A DNA stretch of 64,000 bases from Triops longicaudatus (taxonomy: Eukaryota; Arthropoda; Branchiopoda; Notostraca; Triopsidae). Of the stretch, positions 22,957 to 34,468 are shown one piece after another (the first letter of the stretch is position 1; each line of letters starts with the position of its first letter). The stretch lies in the NCBI GenBank assembly GCA_022885665.1, contig JAGQDJ010000040.1:310001-374000 (forward strand). Reading direction: 5' to 3'. The position numbers were made by a program, and so were the translations under genes. Under the pieces are notes generated by a model. That model ran no database searches. It saw only the letters and a list, made by a program, of their open reading frames with translations, and was not told where the DNA came from.

Positions 22957-23748
22957 AGAACCATTAGGAGGCTGATTTATTACCCGAAAACATTCCACGT
23001 GTGCAACACACAACGTTTAAACAAACTATGACTTTTCGATACATTCAGAGGCAAAAAAGTGATTTGTGCTCAATTTGTTACCCCAAATGGAAAGAAACAT
23101 TTAATGCGGACTCCAGTTTATGCGCTATCGGGAGCCTAGGCCCTCCACGCCTCCCCAAAAGGACTTCAATGCAGAACAGTCAAACCCAGCGTACGACACA
23201 CGGCAATAGTATTTTTAATCAAGTCGCGCTAGAGCGGAAAATTCCAACGTCGTAAATCGTGAAAAGAAGAAGCCAGTCAAGTTTTTCTTCCAGCGTAAGC
23301 AGTAATGTGCTTTTTGTGAAGGAACCTCACGTTTCACATACCGAGCTGCCAAACTCACTCGCAAACTTGAAAACACTTATGCACCACCGTAGAAAGTATA
23401 TACCGGAAACAAGCTTATAGCTGGGACAATGAAGAAAAAAAAATCGGTTAGCTCAGCTGGAATGGTCGTTTCTCTGGTCTTGTGAATTGTAAGCTCTGGC
23501 GTCCTGGAAAATGACCTAGGCTCTTTCTCTTCTAGTTAGGAAAAACCATGAAGAGGCCCGCCCCTTCCCTATCCTCCCCGTTATTTAACTACACGGAATC
23601 TCTTGTATGTGTCTAATACTCAAAACTTGGTGACTTTCTGTTGAGCTAGAATAGTTTCTTTTTTAAAAGAAAACAAGACAGATTTCTGACGTGAAAGTTT
23701 CGAAATCAGACGGTCAATATTTATTTAAATCTTTTTATTCAATTCGGA

Positions 23749-23758
23749 AATAAATAAA
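23749..23758 (+). promoter_or_regulatory. Candidate TFAP2 poly(A) signal
   Basis: Overlapping AATAAA hexamers (AATAAATAAA), about 795 nt past the TFAP2 stop, on the coding strand. Position fits a 3' UTR end, but AATAAA is common in AT-rich spacer. Confidence 0.3.
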
Positions 23759-25045
23759 GTTCGTTTGAATAAAAGTGGATGAACCGCATAGGTTTTCACC
23801 TTTCGCGCTTCCATAATTACCGGGCCGGTAAATTTATGCAAGGCTTATTCTTTTCGGTGAAATTGTAAAGCTGAGTGCCGAGTGGTAAGTCGAAGGGTGA
23901 AGTTACCTGGTTGCGTTTATCCGTTTCTCTTCATAGCTCTATACGTTTTCGGACTGTACTCTATTTCGGCATCATTTCAATACCTGACATTATCGGTTGA
24001 CTTTTGAATGTGGAGCGTCTACCTCAGTCTGATGTACTCTCCCGTTATAATTTTTTCGGCGTGTTTATTCTTTTTTCTTGCGAAAACGACATCCTTTGAG
24101 ATTGTAATAAGAACGAAGGTGATAGGAGTTTCTAAGGCGTGGAGATTAAGAATGGGGAATGGACCTTTTGTAGGATTTCGCACTGTTCAGTAAACGTATG
24201 TTGTGGAACCAGTATTCATCACGGTGCTCACGCGAACAAGACAGGACGAGCACTTAAATCGTGGAGAAAGGTTGTTACGGTGAAGACCTCTTGCCCTCAC
24301 GCACTATTTACCCTTGAATCATCCATGACGGTGCTGTTGCGCCATATTTTTTTCGTTTTTAAGTTTTTATTTTTAGCCCAGGAAAGGTTTCTTTTCTTTG
24401 TGCGATATCCATAGCCTCCAAAATTGTCTGCGTACGGTTTTTGTATATTGACCTTGCAATTTTTTTTTTTTTTTGGTGTTTGTTGTAAAGAGATATGTTG
24501 TTATAAGCAAAGTGGGATATGACCCAAGTCTTGTGGTGTGTGCAATGCCTGTGGTGGGCGTTTTATTTTTTGTTGTGGCTCCTGTTTAATGAACCCCCTA
24601 GTTCATGTTAAACGAGCGATGTTGGCCATAAGATTTGAACTAATTACGCATGCTTCCCTCGATGGTATGCTTAATTGGAGCCGACACATTCCGTGTAAAT
24701 CAGCATCGAAGTCCCCCTATAAAAGAAGTGGAGGCGCCAGTCCTTTCACAACAAGGTCTATTTGTTTGACTTGAAAATTTAGCTGCATCGATGATAATAG
24801 ATAATAAATTCAATTTTTAGAGGACGATTGTACGTTTCCTTCTGTGGATAATTATAAGTATGCCCCAGGTATATTATTTTTCTATTATTTATTACTCCGA
24901 ATAAGGCTCAAGGCTTCTGTAAACGACAGCAAAAATCAGGGAAATCGTCTAAAATTTTTGGGAGTTATCTATCGGTCTCTTCCAGATTGTTTTGGGTCTT
25001 ACTGCTACACTATAAATAAAAAGAAGTTTGGGATTTTACAGAGAC

Positions 25046-25166
25046 TTCTTGTGCAGTAGTTCATTACAAACAATTCCTTATAGGAAAATTATACTTTTAG
25101 GAAAATGTAGGTACTATTATAAGTATTTGTGAAAAAATTTTTTAGGAATTAACTACTGCACAAGAA
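25046..25166. repeat. 16-bp inverted repeat with 89-nt spacer
   Basis: Perfect arms TTCTTGTGCAGTAGTT (25046-25061) and its complement (25151-25166). The sequence just inside the arms is also partly complementary (AATTCCTTA against TTAGGAATT). It could be a small MITE or a transcribed foldback; no target duplication was found. Confidence 0.45.
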
Positions 25167-26735
25167 ATTTTCATAGTAATACCGAACATTTATAAGTGTA
25201 ATGTAGTCCATCTAAGGAGTTCTTTCAGGCGTTTAGAGAGGGAGATCTAATCACTTTTGGTAAGTTAATATATTCGCATACTATTTTACAATTAAAACAA
25301 CCATCATTTTCTTTGGAAGTATAATGTCCATTTGAGTAAGAGCAATGCCGTTGCCTAACTCGACTGCTGTAATCTAACTTTACTTAAGGTACGGTAAAAT
25401 TTTACGTATCGTAAACCACCACCAGTAGCAAATAGTGATGTACTACTAGATTACGGGAGAAACTTCTTTTTTTAAAAAAAAAAATTTCAATGCAAAAATT
25501 GTTTCGAAACTGCTCGAAAAGTGCCAAATAGTGTTGGTTGTTCTTGAGGAAAAAATCCACAACTATGGGAAAACTATAATACTTAGACACAAAGAAGTCC
25601 TTTCGATAACGAGTAACACCTTTAAGAATGATAGAGAGAACCCGCAGACATTTTAACTCATGGCCCAGGCAATCTGTGTTATTCAGGGTTGGCGAACCTG
25701 TAATTAATTCTGTAGTTTATCGCAGCACTTTACTGTTCAGAACAATATTGTTTTACAACCAAATGCATGGGAACAGTTCACATATTAGATTTTAATACAG
25801 CAGTACATAAAGAATACATGTATTTTCCCCTAAATTAGGTGTCATAAACCCTGTACGCTTAACTCGCAATACGCCATAATCCGATCAGAGTGTATTTGTT
25901 AGTGGAAATCGTTTTCCAAAATTCATGAAATCAGCAGCCTTAATGGTCAGTAGACCAGGCAAAATGCCTGTGTGTGCTTACATGTTTGCAAGACGTATCG
26001 AAGGTATTCGACATGAGTCACATCAGATTGTCGTCCGATAAAGCAACTCGTTTAGGTTTTATTAGTACTTTCTAAATCAGTTATCACATCAGCTTTTATT
26101 ATTATTCAGACTAACATGTGAAGAAGTGAAGACAAATGAAAAAACGTAAATATCTTTATTTGTTTTAGTTTCTATTGTTTGTATTTATGGTTTTCTTGTT
26201 TTGCGGCAAATGCTTGAATTGAGCTACTAATCAATGCAAAATGCACTAAATGAGTGACCGAGCTATCCGACGAGTGACTCTGTAAATTCTGAAAAAAAAA
26301 ACAAGAAGTTTTTTTCCACAAACATGAACCAGTACGGTGGCGTCTGAAACGTGTCACACGGTGTTCCAAGTAAAATGCCGGTTAATTTGTGCTTCCTCAA
26401 AAGGAAATTAGCCCATCGTCTTTCCTTTTTTTGCTATACAGTCTATCAAGAATGCCTGCACAAAAATTCATATGTTCATAGATGATTTACTTTAAGAGTC
26501 CATCTTAACATCCTCTCGTCAAAAGTCACTACTTATTTTCATAAAACGATTTTAGCTTCGCACGACAAAATGACTCTAGTTTTGAGCATTATTAATCGCA
26601 TATTTTTATTTTTAAACTATTGTAATTATTTATTTTCTTTTTTGTGAGTTGACTGCCAATCTTTCAATTTAGTGTTCGGTAACTCATGAATTTCTTACAG
26701 ATTACTTTTGCACAATAATCGGAATATGCATGATG

Positions 26736-27156
26736 CAATGGAACCCGCTTAAGGACATGGGCTCGGGATTGGGCACCCAGTAGGAATTTGGGCGGAGCAT
26801 GAAATTAGGGGAGTTGCAAGAACTGAATGATATAGTACAACGGGGCCATAAGCTCCGTAAAAGAAAAATGAGTTTAGAACTTATGCTATGTGCAATTAAG
26901 TGGATTCCACTATCAACACAAAATCACAACGAAAGAAACCCACTCTACTGACACAAGTGGCAAGTAACATTGTCAGATCTATACACTAAAAACTTCGTCA
27001 TAACGAACATTAGCTAAAACGAATTATTGGCCATTGGGAACAAGGTTCACAGGTCCCATTGAGAGGCATTCAAGCAGTGTGGGCTACTACAAGCTTCGGT
27101 TATAACGGAAAAATCTCCCATCGTCGTGAATGTCCGTTATAGAGAGGTTTACTGTA
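26736..27156. mobile_element. Decayed pogo/Tigger-like (Tc1-mariner) element
   Basis: The right edge, read on the minus strand, starts CAGTAAACCTCTCTATAACG immediately inside a TA at 27155-27156. That is the typical terminus of pogo-like Tc1/mariner elements, which insert at TA. Similar degraded text (CATAACGAACATTAGC, GGTTATAACGG) occurs just inside. The left edge near 26736 (CAATGGAACCCGCTTAAGGA) is only a weak match to the same terminus, so the left border is uncertain. No transposase frame remains. Confidence 0.4.
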
Positions 27157-27621
27157 TTTTGGTTACGGTTTTTTGTGTGTGTGAATATTTTATCAAAAGT
27201 AATTGACGATCCTTTTGAACCTTAGGGTATCGAGGCTCTTAGGTGCGGTGTTCATCTTTTTTTTATTGCGACAAGTTTTAATCGCAGCCACAAGCCTTCT
27301 CTTATCCCTTCGTAGACTATTACATGATTTAGACCACGTTCAGCACCTTGGCGCGGCGCTTCATTACATTCTTTTTTCTGTCCGTTTTACCACACACAAG
27401 TCGGAATTTGAGCGTAAGCTTATTATGTTAGTCTGCAAATCAAAAGGCGTTATGATTTTCTTCGTTTAGTTGGCGAAGTACGGTCCGCGTCGTGTCGTTC
27501 ATATCAGTACTGGACGACGGAGGCGCTGCAATATGTACATCACATGGCATCCTGTTGCCAGCATAGCAACACAACGATAGTAAACATTATGAAGAAAGTA
27601 TAAACAATTCCAATCTCTACC
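27157..27621 (+). other. IARS2 upstream region
   Basis: Just upstream of IARS2. An 88-codon Leu-rich frame at 27203-27469 has no recognised family and is probably not a gene. No TATA box seen; a GC-richer patch (near 27480-27530) may be the core promoter. Confidence 0.3.
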
Positions 27622-30600
27622 ATGCTTCTCCTCCACAAATCTTGCAGATATCGCTTTAGTTTTAAATCGTTTTCCACAAGTAACATTCGCTGTAGTAAGA
27701 AGAAAGAAGGCAGCGATGACAAGAAGCTCAGTTTCAGTAGCACTGTTTTGCTGCCTAAGACAGATTTTCCTGTTCATTTGTCTGCAGCCGCGAAATTAAA
27801 ACGTGATTCCCAAGTTCATGAAGTAATATGTCTTTCTGTAGTCAACTGTGTACTAACAGAACTCTGCAGGCTGCTAGGTTCGACTCGTTGTACGCGTGGC
27901 AGAGAAAAGAAAGGTCCGGCGCTGAAGAATTTGTATTACACGATGGCCCTCCTTATGCCAACGGAAAACCCCACATGGGTCATGCACTCAACAAAGTAGA
28001 AAAGCTTCCGTATCGTAAACCGTATATTAACGCTAACAAATGTTACCTTTAACTAGATTCTCAAAGACATGATCATCAGACACAATCTGTTAACTGGCAA
28101 ACAGGTTAACTACATCCCAGGTTGGGATTGCCACGGCTTGCCCATTGAGTTAAAAGCAATGGGAGATCAGGCAAAAAAATCCGGTTTGTCAGCTACGGAA
28201 ATTAGGGAGAAAGGTGAGGCTAAATCTCTTTTCACTTTTCGTATACATTTTAGATTTTACTGATGAATGTTTTGCGTAGCAAGAAGATATGCACAAGAAG
28301 CTATTGCGGGTCAAAAGGCTGCCTTCAAAGAGTGGGGGGTTATGGCCGACTGGGAAAACGAATGCTATTTCACGTACAAACCTTCTTACATTAAAAAGCA
28401 ATTACAAGCATTTTTTGATCTCTATCAGAAGGTAATTTTCACCATCATGGCTCAAAAATATATAGGAACAAGAATTTGTACTTAACAGGGGTTAGTATTC
28501 CGAGACTATAAACCCGTGTATTGGTCACCTTCATCCAGGTAATCCCAGTGTTGAAGTATGCGCTGCGTTTTTTAAAACTTCGTTACCTTAAGGACAGCTT
28601 TGGCCGAAGCGGAGCTGGAGTATAAAGCGGACCATATTAGCCCGTCTGTTTACGTCACGTTTGCTTTAACAACATTGTCTGAACCTCTAGTCAACATTAT
28701 TCCTCCGAACTCAAAACTCATTATCTGGACAACGACGCCATGGACACTGCCCTTAAACCAGGCAATTGCTTTTAGCCCCAATCATTCGTACACCTTAGCG
28801 TATTCGTCTGTGCGTCAAGAGTACTATGTCCTTGCTACCCAGCTTTTGCCGTCATTTACAGAAATTCTTGGTCTAAGAGCCCACAAAGACTTTCCAGGTA
28901 TTATTGAGACGTAAGCTTTGTGTGTCAGGTTTGTTCAAAGAACGTTTTTCTTGTGAAGGGTCTCATCTTGCCGGTTGTCAGTACCTCCATCCTCTTAACG
29001 GGAAACAGTTACCCACATTACCTGGTAGTCACGTTACAATGGATAAAGGTACTGGGTTGGTGCATACGGCGCCAGCTCATGGGCCAGATGATTTTCTCAT
29101 GGCTTTAAAACACAATCTTCCTATGGTAAAATACTCGATTTGCAAGAAATAGCCTAGTCTGAGGAACGTAAAATAAAATTTCAGTATATTTTCTAGGAGT
29201 GCCTCGTGAATGAAGAAGGACGTTACATGGAAGGCGTGGGAGCGAACTTAGCAGGTTTAGAAGTACTAGGTGAAGGGCAAAATCGCGTTCAAGACCTACT
29301 GGGAGATGCCATAGTGCATAAAGAGCTTTACCAGCACAGTTATCCTTACGACTGGCGAACGAAAAAACCTGTGATTCTAAAAGCAAGCTTGCAATGGTTC
29401 ATTGATACGGATAAAATTAAGCAGCTGGCGTTGGTAAGTTTCCTTCGCTTTTTTTAAATGTTATTCTTATCCTTTGCATTTTTAAGGATGTTATTCAGAA
29501 TGTCGAGATTATCCCTTATTCTCAAGCACATGGCATGATCGCGCAATTAAAAAAACGACCTTATTGGTGCATCTCAAGGCAGAGAGTGTGGGGCGTGCCC
29601 ATCCCCGTTTTCTACACCCAGGACGACAAACCTTTGATTACACAGTTACTTCTATTTAGGATAGTATTCTTACAAATTAAGTTTCGAAATACTTGTATTC
29701 ACAGGGAAACCGTGAACCGTCTGTGTACGCTAATTGAGAAACACGGGAGTGATGCGTGGTGGACGTTGTCAACAGAAGAACTGCTAGGTTTTCCGTCAGA
29801 TGCTAAGAAAGGGAAGGTAGAAGCTTTCGTATATTTAAGGAAACTCTATTTGTACTTACTTTGAAATGTTAGGATATTCTAGATATTTGGTTTGATAGCG
29901 GCGTTTCATGGTATAGCGTACTAGGTGGGAAAACAGCAGATTTATATGTCGAAGGAGTGGACCAATTTGGAGGATGGTTTCAGTCTTCACTTCTGACTTC
30001 AGTTGCTTTGCAAGAGAAAGCGCCTTACAAGTAAACAACATTTTGCCATTTCGTTTCGATACGTCATGATCTCTAATCTTAGGAAACTGTACGTACATGG
30101 TTTTACTCTAGACCAGCAAGGCAAGAAAATGTCCAAATCCTTAGGAAACGTTATAGATCCACAAGAAGTTATCCGCGGAGGAGAAAATACCAAGCAAAAA
30201 CCGGCTTATGGTATCGACGCTTTAAGGTGAATTTTAATTGATGCAAGTTTGTTTTATCGGAAATAGTTAAGGAAATGCGAAGATAATTGAAATGGGCGTA
30301 TAAAACCGTTTTAATTTAAAAAGATGGTGGGTTGCGTGCCATGCTTCTGGTGGAGCAAGTGCCCCTGTGGGCAAAGCACTTCTACAGAGTTCGGCGGAAG
30401 ACGTTCAAAAATTACGTGCAATACTTAAATTCATGCTAGGCGCTTTGCACGGCTATACGAACAACCAAACGTCCGCAACTCACCCAGTTGACCAGTACAT
30501 GTTGCATTTGTGCAATGGATTCAAGACAAAAGTGACAAGAATTCATCTTTTACACTTTTTTTTCATAATGTTTTCTATAGGTTTTGGAGCTGTACAATAA

Positions 30601-31819
30601 CTACGAGTTTAAGAAGATATGTAGCGTACTTCTGCATTTCGTTAACAACGACGTGTCGGCCTTTTACTGTCATAGTGTAAAAGACAGACTGTATTGCGAA
30701 AGAGCCGATAGCGAAGCTCGTTTGTCCTGCCAGTTCACTTTTAACTGTATATTGGAAGTCATAATCCACACCATTGCGCCTTTATTGCCCCATACAGCAG
30801 AGGAAGTTGGACTTTATCATCATGAACAACGTACTTATGGTCTTCTATTGTATTTGGTTAGCGTATATCCTTTTCTTATTAGGTAACTTTCCTTTGTTTT
30901 ATTCCGGTGGCTGGGAAAAAGTGAACCTGCAAGAACCTACGGGAGAGCTAATAGACTCCGTGAAAATGGGTTGCCAAATTCGCGATCGAGTTATGGAAGT
31001 GTTGAAAAGCAGTAATTCTCGACTGTATGAAGCCCACTTGCAGATTCATCCTTCGCTTGATTTACGGGTAAATTATGTCAGTTCTGTTTGTTAGGGGCTA
31101 CGAGAAGACTATCTCGAGGAAACGATGTGTTAATTGCTTTAGTACCAAGGAACACTGCATGAGATTAATGAGTGCAAAGTACTACTTTATTTATTTATTG
31201 AAAAGTTTTAAGAAGAACCAAGTCGATTGTCCGGTGTGTTAGCATATGTAAAGAAAGCAATACTAAACACTTAGTAGGACGAAATTTTGTGTTGTTTTTA
31301 GCTATAGATTCTAGAAACTAATTAGGTATTGGGTTATAAGCACTGCTAAAATAAATGTAGCGTACCAAACATTTATAGTCCCTTGGGTTTCCATACTTTG
31401 AACGCTTTTGCAACAATCTGCGCAGCATTGTTGTTAATTTAACAATCTACTTCAGTTGCTTATGTTTAATGAGCAATTACACGTTATGTTATGCATTTGT
31501 TAATTGAATATTGTGTGCGTTTTTTCCCGTTTTACAAAGACATACATAAGCGAATCTTGACTATATTATCTGTTTGTAGGTTTTACAGGACAAAACAGAC
31601 GATAGCGAATCTCCTTTGTGCGAGCTCCTACAAGTTTCTCGTGTCCTGTTATTGAGCGACTTGGAGCAGAAAGACGCGATTGATATATTGGACGGCAAAG
31701 GCAAGCTAGTATTGAAGAAATCCGAACGTTTTCTCTGTCCTCGCTGTCGTAAATTTACCGCAAACAGCCCAGAACAACTTTGCGCTAGGTGTACCGCTGT
31801 AGTTGCTCCTTTACAATAA
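27622..31819 (+). CDS. IARS2: Isoleucyl-tRNA synthetase, mitochondrial
   Basis: Charges mitochondrial tRNA-Ile with isoleucine. Sixteen exons: 27622-27822, 27870-27995, 28057-28213, 28280-28431, 28489-28538, 28593-28897 (or 28870), 28929-29125, 29197-29433, 29487-29644, 29705-29816, 29873-30030, 30083-30226, 30324-30531, 30581-30830, 30883-31067, 31580-31819. The product is 959 aa (950 with the other donor) against about 1010 in human. Seen: an Arg/Ser-rich, acid-poor N-terminus typical of a mitochondrial presequence; the HIGH-type motif HMGH (residues about 102-105); the GWDCHGLPIE block; the editing-domain TTPWTLP; KMSKS (about 633-637); the anticodon-binding domain; and a C-terminal CPRC...CARC zinc knuckle as in bacterial-type IleRS. 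All phases agree. Introns are mostly 47-97 nt; the last is 512 nt. Confidence 0.95.
31068..31579 (+). other. IARS2 last intron (512 nt)
   Basis: Longest intron of the gene, AT-rich, with donor GTAAAT and acceptor TTTGTAG. Nothing else recognised. Confidence 0.7.
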
Positions 31820-31820
31820 A
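31815..31820 (+). promoter_or_regulatory. AATAAA overlapping the IARS2 stop codon
   Basis: The last codons CAA TAA followed by A form a perfect AATAAA hexamer spanning the stop. If used, the 3' UTR would be only about 10-30 nt. Confidence 0.35.
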
Positions 31821-33108
31821 TTGAAATACGTGCTTTTGAAGTGCGAACTTTCGTACGTATTTCGTTTCGTAACACCCTGACAGCAAAGCTATTATTGAAA
31901 TTGTTGCTGCTTTAGTTAATTTCTCTTCTGATTTAAAAGGAAGAAACACTAGTTCAGATCTAATTCATGTGCGATTCCCGAAAGAAAGTTAGCTTTAAAA
32001 AAAAAATAATAATAACGGAAGTCGGAATAATTCGTTCACCAAGCGAAGTTGCTCTGTTAAACTTTCTGTGGGTTTGCAAGACGCATTTACGGAAACGCAG
32101 CCTTAGGAAGTGGAGAAAGCTGACGTAACGCAAGTTAATTAAACTAGCTATGGTAGGTAGTTAGTACGTTTTGTTGCAAGTGGAGACTAACTTTCGATAG
32201 TTAAGTACTTTCGATGCGTGGTGCTTAAGACCTACCGCGCCCATCTTCTCACTTCGTTCGCTCTGTTCACAATCAAAATAATACTTTCTCTTCTATGTTT
32301 CTTTAAGTTGTATTGTGTTACTTGCTGCTTTCATTTTACTACATTTTTTTCGCTTTCATTAATTAAGTGCTGAAGCGTAGCTTGCTGTGCGTTTCTACGT
32401 TTATCGCATAAACCTAGTACCGCGCATATCTCTTATAATTTTTTGCAGTAATTCGTGCAATTTTGCTCTTTAGCAAAGTAGTCCCATAAAACCGAAGAAT
32501 CGACTATAGTGCATTATAAACTAAGCTTCATGAGCTTGTACAACTACTTTTAATATGTACTCTGTATTTCCTAGAAAACGACTTAGAAAGTTGTACTGAG
32601 CTTGGAAGGTAAATCTGTTCATTTAATCGTTCTTAAGAATCCCGAATTCTTCGGAAATATAACAAAAGGTACCTCATCTTGAGTCTTTGTCTTTGCAATA
32701 ATCATGCACTGAACCTCAATAGGCACTTCCCTTAAAGCTCGTATACATAACGATGCCTTTTTACCAACAGGGTGTCGTCCTTAAGTTTCCGCTACGCTGC
32801 GAACGTCAAGATCCGGTGTGAAGGCGTTTGGCGTACCGTAATAGTAAAACCACTAGTAAATAATGGAGAAAGGGGTCGCGTCATATGGAGTAAAAGTTTT
32901 GTCTTGACAAACCATTCTGTAGCTTGCTGATGCTGAAATATTGCTCGAAAAGGGAAAATCAGGGCCTCTTCCGTCACTATATAAGACGGTATTACCTTAG
33001 CATGTTTATTATTCGATTTTCCGACGTCTGGCAAGCCACTACAACAACTCTCGGCAAAATATAACTAAGTGACTCTGCAACGTGTAGCTAAGTGACTTAG
33101 TTCTAAAC
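31821..33108. other. Spacer between IARS2 and the secreted-protein gene
   Basis: AT-rich spacer without recognised coding sequence. The last 130 nt hold a TATA box and probable 5' UTR of the next gene, including two copies of CTAAGTGACT (near 33064 and 33088). Confidence 0.5.
32978..32985 (+). promoter_or_regulatory. TATA box of the secreted-protein gene
   Basis: TATATAAG, a consensus TATA element, 124 nt upstream of the next start codon. Transcription would be expected to begin about 30 nt downstream, giving a 5' UTR near 100 nt. A TATA promoter fits a regulated, tissue-specific secreted product. Confidence 0.5.
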
Positions 33109-34468
33109 ATGTCGTTTGCTGGCTTGATTGTGCTTTTATGTGCAGTAGTAGCTAGTGCGAAATCGCCTCAGCCTGGGTAAACTTATAGTTTTTCAATTGC
33201 ACAATTGTTGATTAGGAACCCTGCTTTTGTCTGAATTCAGAGCTGGCAGAATGATTACAAGAGACCAAGTCGCTCAGGAGTCATCTGCATCTTTTGTTAC
33301 CGTTCCACCGAACGGTGTTGTTCAAGAAATCAATAAGAGCGAACGGACTTTCAATTTTCTGAAAGGGAAGCCTGGTGCGAGCAGCGGTACGTATCCCGCT
33401 GCTTCTTCGAGCTATGCCTCCGCTTCAACTAACTCATACCCAGCTGCTAGCTATGCAAGCACTGCTAATAGTGGAGGACGCTTTTTTGGGATTACTTCAT
33501 TACCTGGCTCATCAGCGGCTAACAAGTTGCAAGTAATGAGCTAACCCAATTCTAATCTATCTATTTGCTCTTTTTGCGTAGTTTTATTGAAGTTTTTATT
33601 TTACAAGTTGGGGTTGTCCTTCATTGTACCTTTTCTGAACTTACCCTTGGGCTCGGGGAGTTCGATTGGTGGATACTCGACGAGCTCGGGAAGCAACTAC
33701 TACGGAACTAGCACAGCAACCAGCGGATCGACAAATGGAATTAGTAGCTTATTAGCTCTAAATCCCAAGAGCATAATTCAGGTCATTGTCGTCGCTTTGG
33801 GAGCGTTAATATTGATACCTTTAGTTCTCTCGCTTCTCACGGGAATCAGCTCGTCGGGCATTGGGAGAAGTACGGAGTACAAGAACTGTTTCGACTTGGC
33901 TAGTATTAATCCTTTTGGTACGATAGGCGAGGATGTGCAAGATACCTTAACTTCTATTATGGCTCAAGTGGACAGTGCGTTGCAGAGCTATAATATTGAC
34001 GCATCAAGCTGTATGTCCAGAGCGATTTGCACCTATGTAAGATCCGCAACGAAAAAAATGGTAGACGGTAGTGCGGGGTCTTCGGACAAAATTATTGACG
34101 GTATTGCAACGTAAGTGTGAATATTTTCTTATTTGCTTTGTTTTCTGGTTCGAAGAGCGTAGTTTTAAAGATACGCTAAAGAAGCATAGACAATTTTTCA
34201 GAATGATTGAAATCGCAATCAAAATCGTTTTTGCTTCCGTAGGAATAGTTACGTGAAATCAATGATTGACGGAACAAGCATTGCTAAGGCTATCGAAATG
34301 GGTCGTAAACCCGGTACAACTTGCATCGCTGCGTATCCAAAGTGCCCTTACAATGTGAATGCACTATCTCGCTATTTGACCTCGTACATTTCACAAATGG
34401 TAGAAGCTCCTTCAGAAAAGGTCACTGCTCCTAATAAACCAGGAAACGTCCAAGAGCCTCAATCGTAA
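33109..34468 (+). CDS. Secreted/membrane Ser-Ala-Tyr-rich protein with DM4/DM12-like Cys domain
   Basis: Four exons: 33109-33176, 33241-33532, 33608-34110, 34243-34468; all phases agree; 362 aa. Domains in order: a signal peptide (MSFAGLIVLLCAVVASA); a linker; a low-complexity segment with repeated YPAAS and YAS units (about residues 75-105); a short hydrophobic patch (LGLSFIVPF) at the start of exon 3; a Gly/Ser/Tyr-rich stretch; a strong transmembrane segment (about 176-197); and a C-terminal domain with Cys residues in CMSRAICTYV and CIAAYPKCPYN. The CxxRxxC spacing and the AxxxG....C...YP.CP ending resemble arthropod DM4/DM12 family proteins, but weakly. Function unknown; a cuticle or surface role is a guess from composition. 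The third exon's acceptor (TTTTACAAG) was chosen by phase and pyrimidine tract. Confidence 0.75.

Larger units (their letters stand above)
22957..26735. other. TFAP2 3' region and spacer
   Basis: No second gene recognised. Two overlapping AATAAA signals at 23749-23758 are the first good poly(A) hexamers after the TFAP2 stop, giving a possible 3' UTR of about 0.8 kb. The remainder is AT-rich, with a 16-bp inverted repeat around 25046-25166 and a T16 run at about 24459-24474. Confidence 0.45.

Noticed and set aside
23447..23515. Possible tRNA (GGTTAGCTCAGCTGG box A)
   Set aside because: No box B (GGTTCGAAT) at the right distance and no closing stem.
27203..27469. 88-codon Leu-rich frame before IARS2
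   Set aside because: No family match; length within chance expectation for this region.
29645..29704. Reading IARS2 through without an intron here
   Set aside because: Although open and in frame, the 20 extra residues interrupt the conserved PLITQ-ETVNRL join; donor and acceptor of normal spacing are present.
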